Positions 11,196-21,763 of a stretch of 64,000 bases of DNA are shown one piece after another. A model generated the notes under the pieces. That model saw only the letters and a list, made by a program, of their open reading frames with translations, made no database searches and had not been told where the DNA came from. This stretch comes from Fragilariopsis cylindrus CCMP1102 (Eukaryota > Bacillariophyta > Bacillariophyceae > Bacillariales > Bacillariaceae): assembly GCA_900095095.1 (NCBI GenBank), contig FMBT01000298.1, positions 62,001 to 126,000 on the forward strand, given 5' to 3'. Every line of letters starts with the position of its first letter. The first letter of the stretch is position 1. Made by a program: the position numbers and the translations under genes.

Positions 11196-13082
11196 TTACA
11201 CGTACGGGTAGAACTGATTCCATGTGGAAGTCATTTTTTGCGATAGTTCGGGGTGGTTTGCCTGAAATTCTCGTGGTGCGTCAGCGAACATGACAATAAC
11301 AGTATTGACACCACTTGCGACGGTACTTAAAAGAATGGAACAAATGCACAACCCTGCAAGTAGACCGATCAAGAAAGCGGCCCAACCACTTCCACCAGCC
11401 AAATCTGAGAATGACGAATTTGCTGATGCATAACCAACACCAATTGCACCGATAAATAATCCAGCAACGACACTGGTAAGGAAAATAGCGTTACCAACAA
11501 GATCATCGGCAATGACAGCATCCCATCCACGATCAGCAAAAAGCTGCATGACCGCCTTTCCTGACTCCATGTAGGAGTAACCATAAATGCCAACATAAAT
11601 GTAGGCCCACTTGTTGAAGTACTCCAATATACTGGCAAGGCAACCGAGAATACACTCTGCAATACATGCCAAGAAATTGCCATCGCCGTTACCCCGCGCA
11701 GCTGAAGCTAGAGCTCGCAAGGCTTGCAGAATGGCTACCAACAATGAGCCAAAGCAAATGGATCCAAAACTAGAATTGTAATTTTAAGTCAGCAGGATTA
11801 AAAAAAAAATATGACAAATAATAAGAGTACACGAATCAAAAATACCACACGTACCTAGTCGTTACAGTTCGAATAAATGCGTTACATACTCCTCTGGAGC
11901 AGCAACCGGACTCTTCAGGTGCAACCCTTTATATAAGAGAGGAAAAGCAAAAATTGAAATCAATTTAGAAAGAAGAAGAAAGGAAAAAAAACAGTTTCCT
12001 CTTTTTTAATGAGCAAAAACGTACCACTAAAGTAATTAATAAAACAAAAAGTAAGACGAAAGGAAAGGAAACGAAGTGAAGAGGAAATGATGAGACGACT
12101 TGATTATTAGAAGGAATTAAAAATAAAGAGGAAGAAAGAAACCATAAGGCTTTCGGTTAAAAAGAAAGGACAGGCACTTACCCATGTTCCAACCGTGCCT
12201 GCTACGGTGACATGCACACAAGCCTGAAGGACTTGTTGTGTAAAGAACAAAGATAGTAAAAGCAAGAACAAGAAACCGTAGTTCATGTTGCAATCATCTA
12301 CACAATTTGCTGTTGTTGAATTATATACACCAGTAAAAGCGACCGTCCATACGACCAACCAGCCAACTTGTAGTAAGCTGAAGAAGATAGCGAATACACA
12401 AACACCTAAATTTGCTTTTATGGCGGTCGCGGCAGTAACCATATTGATTACAGCAAATGGGATGCGACTCCAAACAGCTTTTACATAACAAAGAGTGAGC
12501 AAGAAAAAAAAGGCCCCTATGGCACCCATGATATATTGTCCTATAATGAAAGCGTAGGCAGCCCAAGCCAATGATAGCACGATAGTTAATATAAGACCAG
12601 CTTTGATCATAAAGGATGGGTATTGTAACAAGAAAAGAAGTCCTCCACCAGAAAATACCAATGAAGCAACTCCGAACACTAGAGACGCATAAATCAATCT
12701 AGTTTCACAAAAGCGAGATGGATTGAGATGAGAGAGATAGAAATAAAGTTTAAGGGGATCTAGATTAAAATAGAAAGAGGGACTAAGGTGTGGCAAGAAA
12801 AGCAAACAAAAAATGTATGCTACCGTACAGTATGGAATTAACTTACTCTTCGTAGTCCAGTGATTCTGATGAACTTGACAAGTCTTTGCCGTACGTTACA
12901 GCTACTACAACAATAGCAATAATGTTTACATAAAATAAAATGGCAAATATTGGATCCTTGCAACCAGTTTTTTTCGGTTCGTGTTCAGTTACCGCTGTTG
13001 TAGTTGCTTGGTTATCACCGTAACCGACATCCACCGCTTGAGGGGGTGATACGGCAGTTCCCTGTACAACTACGGGAGCCAT
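11196..13082 (-). CDS. Choline transporter-like (SLC44/CTL/PNS1) membrane protein
   Basis: Four exons: 13082-12847, 12698-12182, 11910-11855 (left boundary firm, right boundary uncertain) and 11769-11196, about 460 residues. The N-terminus is cytosolic and Pro/Thr-rich, followed by a first helix. About five helices lie in exon 2, and exon 4 holds the family core: SFGSICFGSLL across the exon junction, then FNKWAYIYVGIYGYSY, MQLFADRGWDAV and two more helices, ending in a short Tyr/Val tail. These match the conserved C-terminal half of SLC44/Pns1 proteins, which move choline or related solutes across plasma or organelle membranes; the substrate here is not known. Exon 3 would most naturally begin at 11926 and read VAPEESGCCSRGVC, but that phase does not fit exon 2, which ends in phase 0 at 12182. 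Either the acceptor at 11911 is used or one or two bases are missing. Confidence 0.85.
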
Positions 13083-14127
13083 GGTCTCTTTTTATTATTA
13101 TTGTATTATTTAAGTACAGCAGCTTTAGGGGATGGTATGTATTTTGTTTCGATTTGTTGATTCCCGGAACACAATAGGATAGAAGTTGATATTATGAAAG
13201 TATAACTGGTAAGATTGAATTTTTAAATTTGTTTGATAATACGCTGTCGCTATGAATATCTCATATTTGTTAGTTAAGTGTACGGTGTTGCTAATCGGTA
13301 TCTAAATTCAAATAATAAAATAAAATCTACAGTATGTCCCATTGATACCATCGCGCCTTGCATAGTTTTTGCTTTTGAATACCTTAACAAAAAGCATTCG
13401 CTTAAGCCCCTGGAACATCCTTCTCATAATATGAAATACTACCGCACGCTTGGAAATGAATGTACTGTACGCTAAAAAAAAAAAAGGAAGTTTTGAACCC
13501 GTGTGATTCAGGCTTAGGCACTTATTTTTAACGCGCTTCTGGTGTGAAAGAGTGTTTTGGAGAACAATGCTGACTGCGCATGGAAATTTACAGTTTTGCT
13601 TTTTAGTCGCGTACTGGTAGGACTAATTTTATTTTTGAAGTACTACCAAAGTTTCTCACACAAATTTTGCGAGAAAATTAACGCTTAAAACAGAACGAAG
13701 GACGGACGCGTAGTCTTCTTAGATACAGTACTGTAGTGTTCTTCGTCTCTGAGTCTCATTCATTCTTGACAAACAACAGAAAAAGATCTACATTTTCTCG
13801 TCCCACAAAACAAACACAACATCCTCATATTATATCTTCGTAAGATACCGTTAGTAGTAAAGTATTTAAGGAAGTTGCTCCTTTGACTACAGGGATCACG
13901 AATAATTGTATAGAAAACGACTAACGAAAAAATCAAATCAAAGATACATTTCGTAGTCGATTTCTGCACGGTTCGTCGCTCTTTTTACTTTACTCGTACG
14001 GACGATATTATACTTCTGATGATGATATTCTGACTCATCATCATTTATTCAAATTTTGATAATTCGTACTACTAGAAACGTAATAACTGAAACAGTTAAT
14101 TACCACCACCGACATTATTATCCAGAA
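13083..14127. other. Intergenic region
   Basis: About 1 kb of AT-rich DNA between the SLC44-like start and the next plus-strand gene. A 69-codon minus-strand frame (13760-13969) shows no coding character. It should contain both promoters; no motif stood out. Confidence 0.55.
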
Positions 14128-15188
14128 ATGACAAAGAAAGGAATCAATACGATGGATGTACAGGTATTGGTATCATTTTGCTTACAGCAACGGTACCACC
14201 ATCGGTAGTTTATAGCTTGTCGTCGACTACGTTAAAACACACACGAATCGTCGTTCGATTAATACAAATACTCAGATTCAGATTTCAAAGAAATTCAACT
14301 ACGTATCCCAAAGTAATAAAACATCATCAGGCTAGGATCAAGTACGCTCAATAGCAAGAGCGAGGTTTTGCAGGACGATACGTTCAAGGAAATAAATATT
14401 GACGATGTTCTTTTAGAAGCAGAGAATGCACTAAAAGCTGCTCAAAATTCTATCGTTGATGATGATGATGATGTCGATGGCGATGAGAATAATGACAAAG
14501 AATACCCCTGGAGAGTCTAAACAAAAAATTACCCCTGGAGATTGTAAACAATAACAACGAAAACAAAAACAACAACAATAATATGGAAGCAGTAGCAAAT
14601 AATTCCAAAGTAGAAGAAGATATAAGTGTAGCGTCTTTCACAGCAATTCTTTCCTCTACCATCGGGGGTAGTCTACTAGGATTGTTGTTGGGTTCTATTG
14701 CTGCATTTGAAATCTCAGAAACCGATACTACGTTTGCTTCCACAACCCTTATTTTTGCTATTCCTATTCTAGTTGGTATCAGTTTCGGTGGAATTATTGG
14801 TTTTACCGGTAGTATGCAAGACGGTATAATAGGAACTATTATCCGTAACGTCCTTGGTTTTCCTGTTTCAGCATTGGCACTAGCCATCGTTGGTAATATC
14901 CAGCTAGCAGTTAATCGTCAGGTGGAAAAGACTACAGATGGTATAAAAGCAATCCCATCAAATATTGCTAATTCAGCAAAAGAAAAGGCACTGCAGGCTG
15001 CGAATAATGCTAAATATAATGCTATAATGACAGTTGAGACAGCTTTGGAGGCAGCTTTGGAGGAGATTAAGAAATTACTATTGATGGTGGTTGCATTAAC
15101 ATTCCTTATTGTGCTGGGGGCACTTATCGTGAGTCCGCAAGAGACATACGAACTTATGCAAAGCTTACAACAGTCAGTTCTAAATTAA
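14128..15188 (+). CDS. Small multi-pass membrane protein with signal-like N-terminus; frame interrupted
   Basis: The solid part is 14583-15188: 201 residues with hydrophobic stretches at about residues 18-42, 54-78, 87-108 and 165-185, and an Ala-rich amphipathic stretch between the last two. Upstream, coding-like sequence continues in other frames. A signal-like hydrophobic stretch with an LLTATVPPSVVYS core lies at about 14163-14220. An acidic segment (14341-14514) follows, with EINIDDVLLEAENALKAAQ and an Asp run. The pieces join if 28 nt (14303-14330) and 26 nt (14515-14540) are removed; both begin with GT and end with AG but are far shorter than any other intron here. A further shift is needed near 14178 to reach the ATG at 14128. 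Signal peptide plus helices suggests an endomembrane or plastid protein. I do not recognise the family. The start and the joins are uncertain. Confidence 0.55.
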
Positions 15189-15772
15189 ATTCATTGATGA
15201 TGTTTTTACATGGATTTTATACGCTAATTTACTAATTACTATGCTAACACAACATTATAATGTTGAACAAACACACATATTTCCTACTGAAGTCTATTTT
15301 ATTGTACATTACTCAAATGCTTTACTAGCTACTTTCAATTGGATCAATTTACACTCTCCCTAGAAACATACTAAGGATGAACTAGATCATTTAAATTGAA
15401 TCATATAATATATATATATCTTAGGATATCTTTCGTACGTGATTTCTTAAGCTGAATCATATATTATATAGATATATTGTATTGTATCGTATCGTATCGT
15501 ATCGTATTAGATTACCGTATGATTTGATTCATTAAATCTTCCTTTAAGACTTAAGTAGTCCCTATCATACTATATTTTGCTAAAATTCGTAATAACTAAT
15601 ACTGTATATAACCACAATAATGACGGAAACAAAGTTTCAACATTCTTACTATTCCATAAAACAGAAATAATAAACAGTACCCACCACAAGTACCAAAGTG
15701 AATAAAAGAAAGTGAATAATAGCTCGACTACCGCCAAATCAAAAAAAAAATCAGAATTGCAGCACACAGCAG
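15189..15772. other. Intergenic region with (TCGTA)n tract
   Basis: About 580 nt between two plus-strand genes. It holds alternating AT stretches and a short pentanucleotide tandem repeat (TCGTA, about four and a half copies, 15485-15507). Two related AT-rich segments, each starting GAATCATAT, occur near 15398 and 15453. No coding sequence seen. Confidence 0.6.
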
Positions 15773-16859
15773 ATGAGGGAAATGATTGAAACTGATGTTC
15801 CATCTCTCGACGAGAATGACGATACCTCGGAAATGTCTTCGCCTAACTTCGTGTACGAAGATCAAAACCATAAAGAATTACCAGAGATAGGAATATCATC
15901 AACACCAGTAAACCTTGCCTACGACACTCCAACTCATCGCCAGCCAACGCCTTCTAAATTTGTTTTCTTATCAGACCAAAAGAGTGTTCCGACTGACTTA
16001 AAAAAGCTGCAAGAGCGGACGATTAAACGTCGTCGAGATTTCGTTGCTCGGATGCATGACTTGGTAAGTGTCAGTTCCTGTTGAAGCGGAATGATGTTTA
16101 TTTACACTCATGTTATAATAGAACACGACAGGAGAGAGAAGTATCGATTTTATCCGAAATTAACGCTTCATTTTTGTTTTGTTTTCCGCCTGCATTTTAT
16201 GATACAAACAAAAGGATCTTCACACAGCGCGTTTAATGTCAAAATATGCCGAAGAAAGGATGGACCTCGACCTTGCAACCTGTGACACATTTGAACGGTG
16301 CTGCATCCATCCATTAGAGACCTCTATCGAACGTCTTGCTATTGATCGTGAAGCGTCTACTAGTCGGTCATTGGGAATATCTACCTTAGAACGACGAGTT
16401 GGTCGATTAGATGCACAAATGACCCATCACATTCACGTTACAATGAGTGATGCAAAGATAGATAAATTAGACAGCATCCAAGATGATTTACGACAAAATA
16501 TTGCTTCCGAAATTCGTATCGAAAATTCAAAGTATAATAAGATCGAGGGAGGGATTGTTCAACGTTTTGAGTTATCCACTGGGAATATTTGCAAGAAATT
16601 TCATTCAGAGGGAGCAACACGTCGTGCCGCGATTGAATTATTACGAAGAAAAATTGATAATGCCATACCGAAAAGAGTAGAGAAAGCTGAGATAACGCTT
16701 TCAAATATTGCTAATCTTCGTGTACAGCTAAGTGAAGAGCGTGCTACAAGAATAGCTGCGGATAAAGCAATTTTAGCTGACATAGTGAACAAAACTGCCA
16801 CCTTGCAGCGGGCTATGATAGCCATAGCGAGTGATGGTGACAGTTCTAGACAGTTCTAG
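15773..16859 (+). CDS. SF-assemblin/beta-giardin-like coiled-coil protein
   Basis: Two exons, 15773-16063 and 16215-16859, joined in phase 0 (donor GTAAGT, acceptor ACAAAAG), give 311 residues. A non-helical N-terminus rich in Pro, Ser, Thr and acidic residues ends near residue 80. After it the protein is almost entirely heptad-like alpha helix without Pro breaks. Segments such as RIENSKYNKIEGG, SEGATRRAAIELLRRKI and SEERATRIAADKAI repeat the spacing typical of SF-assemblins. These form striated fibres at basal bodies and, in related protists, guide daughter-cell assembly. I assign the family from helical pattern and spacing, not from a signature motif, so another long coiled-coil protein remains possible. 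The last codons are altered by a 10-bp tandem duplication spanning 16841-16860. Confidence 0.62.
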
Positions 16860-17141
16860 ATAGCAGATATACTATAGATGAAAAAATAGAATATGAAAGT
16901 GGAAGGAAAACACACAAACATATAAACATCACTTTCGAATATAGGATTAATGTACATTATGTACGTATTTTACATTTCCCAGTTTTACATTGTCCCGTAG
17001 ACAATCGCCCTTAGATATCATATTTCATATCATACCAAAAATCATAGAACCAACACTACACACACACACAAAGTAGGCATATCAACTTTCGGCTAACTAG
17101 CGAACTGGAGAGAGAGAGGTGGAATAATTAAGGCATGACAT

Positions 17142-18616
17142 TTACCATTTACGGGTAAAAGAAATCAAATTAAAATTATATAGCAGTATTATTAGCACTA
17201 GCACTTGCATCGATATCGACATACTTGATGATTGCAATTCCATTTCAGTTATCCATTTTCCAGAAATATTGTGATGTGAAACAATTTCACGTTCAGTATC
17301 AGTCAACGATAGATTATACCAATCAAGATTATTCGATTGAAGTTGATATTCTGTTGCATCACAAAATCCAGGATCCCACTTTGAATGGATTTTACTGGTA
17401 AGCATGGGTGCTCTGAAAAATGCTGGTTGCGATGAGATTTGTACTGATGACGATCCAAAATTAGCTATAGTTTGTCGTGGTAAAATCTTATCTATTGGCT
17501 TTACAGAATAGTGTCGCTGTCGTTTACCTTTCCATAAAATTGCACCGACGTCGTTCCGTAAAGTTCCCATCAAACTTTCGTATCCCTCATTGGACATCCA
17601 ATACGCGTATGCGCCCCAACATAAGTTCCCACCCGGTTTGTTATGTATATGATTCGTTTCATTGTTCTTCGTATCGGATTTTTCATCTTTTTCTTCTTCT
17701 TCTTCTTCTATCCGACCAACGTCATTCTTTTCTCTAGTAGTAGTAGTAGTAGTAGTAGCGCAATTATCCAGTTCACCATCCATCATCACGGAAAGATCCT
17801 CTTCCAAATGTTCAAGACAGGGAAAAGGAACAATTGTTACGGTACAATCATCCCGATCCAGATCAAGATCACGATCTTGATCATTATAATCTTTCCTTAT
17901 GTATTTTCTTTTCGGTATATGAGTCTTCATGATCCATTCTAAATTGGTATTAGAACCTAACCAACCAAAAAATCGTAAGTGACAATTATTATTATTTTCT
18001 TTCTCCCATTCTTCACAAGCGTTTATTGCATCCCATACTTTTTCAGCACAATTTTTTGGATCTAATCGAATATTATCTTCTACGATCAAATCAAAAGACG
18101 TCGTATCTGATGATGATGAGGAGTCAACCAATTTTTTCAATGCTATTAAATGAGCAAACAAGCATGCTAGTACAGATCTACCACGATTAATTGATTTTGA
18201 TTTTCTCCATAACTCAACAGAATAATGTAGTTTAATATCCTGTTCACTACCCATTCGCTTTTTCGTTGTATTAGCTTCAACCCTTGTAGGCAATCAAAGA
18301 ATGTTTCCTGTTTATTTTTATTTTGTTCATTTAGTATATTGTTTTGTTCGTAGGCATTTTGTATCGCAATCCATTCCTGTTCAGGTAATAATCCTGCTTC
18401 ATTTGCAATACGAAAAAAATGATGTCGATTCCGTAAACTTCTTGATAGTACTCCATCTGAAAACGTAGGTGATTCAAATGTAGATGACATAGATTTATCT
18501 GAAAAAAGATTTTTAATTTGCTTTTTGCGACTACCACCCATAGTAATTACAAGTACTCTTAACTTTCTTCTATTTCCATTTCCATTTCCATTTCTTTCGT
18601 TGCCGTCGGATGACAT
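17142..18616 (-). CDS. GT25-like glycosyltransferase with C-terminal membrane anchor
   Basis: One exon of about 491 residues, with a frame break between 18293 and about 18230, where the first frame (ending in FFDCLQG) passes to the second (KLHYSVELW). Features in order: LRVLVITMGGS, a Rossmann-like first strand after a hydrophilic start; RGRSVLACLFAHLIAL, resembling the GT25 helix with its conserved His; FDLIVEDNIRL, matching the EDD metal motif of GT25 but with the second Asp replaced by Asn; an Asp/Glu/Thr-rich insert of about 60 residues; CWGAYAYWMSNEGY; KPIDKILPRQ. GT25 enzymes transfer sugars to lipopolysaccharide or to hydroxylysine of collagen. A hydrophobic stretch of about 20 residues lies close to the C-terminus, unusual because most Golgi transferases are anchored at the N-terminus. 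The assignment rests on motif order and is moderate; the acceptor is unknown. Confidence 0.55.
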
Positions 18617-19278
18617 GGTGATATTGACAGCAAGCAGAGACGTATCTTTCGGAATGATGGCGATGAGAGAGACAAGAACTCTGAGGGCACACAGAAGCTA
18701 CTCTTGTACATCATTCTTAGTACTTTGTGACGACAACGAGGAAGTCGTCGTGTCATGATGTTCATTTTCATTTATCTTGGAGCTTTAAAAAAAATGATTT
18801 TTCATTTTCTCCGGGCGCGAAAATTAGAATTGGACAAGATATTATTATATTTCCTTCTTCCCCCCTATTTCCGATTTATTACAATTTGGCATTACGGAGC
18901 GTATCGCAATTGGAGGGTAGGAAAATCTAAATAAAAATTCGACTTATTACCGCGTGGCGGTATTTTACGCCCAAAATCTCAAGAGGATTTCAGTCTTCTT
19001 GATTCATTCAATTCATTCTTCACATGAATTATTTGTGTTGCATCGTTGCTGCGACAACACCAATCAACACACAATCAAAAATCAAATCCAAATATAAACT
19101 CGACATACTGTATACTGCAAAGGCATGTTTATTTGATACTACGCTTGTATTATTATTTTGAACAGATATTACACAGAACAAACTTCTGGGACGGCGATAC
19201 GGGGTACAATTGATAATTGTACAACAATTTTATAAAGTAGGCTAGCAGTACTACTATAGCTATACATTCGAATATACG
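18617..19278. promoter_or_regulatory. Divergent promoter region of GT25-like and ERAD-lectin genes
   Basis: About 660 nt between head-to-head starts. It contains an E2F-like box (gggcgcgaaaatt, near 18813) and a GC-rich patch (ccgcgtggcgg, near 18950) in otherwise AT-rich DNA. Their function is inferred from resemblance only. Confidence 0.35.
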
Positions 19279-21359
19279 ATGAGATATTCCACAGTCATAA
19301 TATCTTGTTTTTTGGTGTTGGTAACCGTCAATGTCAATGTCATAATAATAATAATGTTGTTGTTGTTGTTAACGCTGTTGACACACGTGACAGTCGTCAT
19401 CAACATATCTTCACAGATAGCTTTCCAAGGAATGATGAATACGATATGATGGCATTAGATCCATCAACTCCATTTGGTACACCATATGGTGGTTTCAGTC
19501 GAGCTACTGCATCTAGATTAGCATCCTTACCATTAACACTTCCATCGATTGGTAAAGAAGTGGGTGACGGTACATCAAAAAGTGAGTCAGAATCAGAATT
19601 TGAACCTATGTATACGACGGTTCGTGACATGTATGGCCGACCATTCGTTTGTAGAGTATACCACGAAGATGAATTGGAGCCTAGTAGTCTCGGAGATAGT
19701 ATGTTTGACACACCCAGACTAAAACAAAAAAGTACAAAAGACAACTACTAGTGATGATGCATCTGCTAGTACTTCCACCACTACCACGGATGCCACAGAA
19801 TCAGAAAGAGATCTCACGGCGGCAACGAATAGTGACAATAGTGAAGAAGTACCAGTATCTGTCGACGAGATGACGAAAGATCAAAAGGCCGTATATGATG
19901 CCATTGACAGTGCTATTGCCGATACGATACCGGTGCCGATACCGATACACTCGCAAAACCTGCCGTCAAAAAAACGAGAACTTTTGAAACTGTTGAATCC
20001 TATTCTGTTAAGTCATAAAATACATAAAAGATTTTCAAAATTAGCTGGACTATGTGCACAATATCATCCAGGTTGGTGGAGTTATGAATGGTGCCATCAA
20101 GAAAAGGTTACACAATTTCATGTAAGTATTAACAACAATAAAAAACAAGATGGTGGTGGAAATAATAAGGATAAGGTACAAGATTTTAAACTTGAGGATG
20201 TTACTAGTTTAGGAAGTTATTCTAGACGTACAATTGAAATGGACGACGATGATGAAGACGACGACTACGACGACGATGCTAAGAATCAGCAACCTATAGA
20301 CTTTACCCAAGGCGAACGAAAAGAGCTAGGTCGTGTAGTTGATACATTTATTGGTGGAGATATGTGTCTCGAAACTGGTCAGCCACGAGTAACACAAGCA
20401 ACCTTTCGATGTTGTTCGGAAAAATACATCGCTAGATCTAAAGGAGGAATATTAAAGAATGGCAGACCAATTGAAACAGATATTGTTACTATATTTGAAG
20501 CCAATGAATGGAACGAAGCTGTTTGTCACTACAACGTTACACTTTGTACTCCTTTATTATGTGACGACTACATCGATGATGAGGCTGATAGTAGTACCGA
20601 TGAGGATGATAATGATGCTGTTGGATCTTCTAAAACAACAGCAAAAAACAACAATACGCAAAAGCGAAAAGTCCAATAAATTTAGATCTTGATCCGGTTG
20701 AGGCGGAGAAGATGTCGGTCGTAGAAATTTTAGAAGAAACTTTTGGAACTGATGGAGATTTTTGTATCCGATCTGCGCTTGGTGGTTGGTGGACGTATGA
20801 GGTTTGTCCAGGAAAACATGTACGTCAATACCACGAATCAACAGAATTACCGTTAATTACAAGAACAACGGCACAGAAAGCAAAGAAAGCTGAAACGGAA
20901 CATTTTCTTGGACGATTCCATCCAGATGATCACAAGTCAGTAACGAAAGAGAACGAATGGGAAAATGTTGTCAATGCAACAACAACAAAAGCAACAAGTG
21001 GATCGGGAAAATCAAAACTATTGAAGATCTTAAACAAAGAGAAAAGTCGAATCACTACCACTAGAGCAGGCGGGAATGGTTCAGTCTATTCTCAAGAATA
21101 TACGAAGGGTGATGTTTGTGACCATGAGGACGTCACAGATTCTGCCATCAAGGCAGGTGAATTTGGAGAGGGTGGGATTGAACGCTCAACGACCGTACGA
21201 TACTCTTGTAATAGTGGACTTGACATTTCAGTGAAGGAAGATAGTACCTGTCATTATATTGTCGAAATATCAGTTCCAACGCTTTGTTACCATCCCCTGT
21301 TTCAGGCCCCCGTATCGAAGAAGCAGGTAGTCAAATGTCTTCCAGTTACATCCAGCTAA
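19279..21359 (+). CDS. OS-9/Erlectin (XTP3-B)-type ER lectin with two MRH domains
   Basis: I place the start at ATG 19279, which opens a Val/Ile/Leu-rich signal peptide. The protein then runs through three frames to 21359, about 690 residues. MRH domain 1 has GWWSYEWC near 20071, an Asp/Glu insert, a Cys-containing strand (FRCCSEKY) and EAVCHYNVTLCTPLLC. MRH domain 2 has GGWWTYEVCPGKHVRQYH near 20782, RYSCNSG and STCHYIVEISVPTLC. WW and the late Glu/Cys/Tyr block are the mannose-binding signature of OS-9 and Erlectin, which hand misfolded glycoproteins to the HRD1 ubiquitin ligase in ER-associated degradation. Two MRH domains fit the Erlectin layout. Breaks: near 19360-19400, near 19715-19741 (A6 run) and near 20640-20665 (A6 run). 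Each looks like one or two lost bases. The gene diverges from the GT25-like gene. Confidence 0.78.
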
Positions 21360-21763
21360 TAATAAGGTACAATACCATATAAAAGTACGCAGAGATATAA
21401 TTTTTTCTTTAATAATATTACTTAGTCTACTATGTTTTGTTATCATGATATGTTGTTTATTATGTAAAGCCCCGGCTCAAAGAATATGACATCTTACTCA
21501 CTTCAGAGCGTAGGTGTCGAAGAAGACGTATTCCTACAGCTATTTTATCGGGTAGTCTTAAGAACCTTTTAATGCATAGCTCCATTAAGGGACCTACAGA
21601 AAGGAAGTTGTGGTTTTTCTCATCCTTTGTCATTGGGTTAACATGATCAATCTACATAGTAATGGGATAGTAATTTAGGCTCCAGCGTTTCATTAAGCGA
21701 AGGACAGAATTATTACATAATCTAATTATTCTACTTAAATCTGTAGCGTCTATACTTAAAAAT
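21360..21763. other. Convergent intergenic region
   Basis: About 400 nt between the ERAD-lectin stop and the UTP12-like stop. Short frames only; nothing further recognised. Confidence 0.6.
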
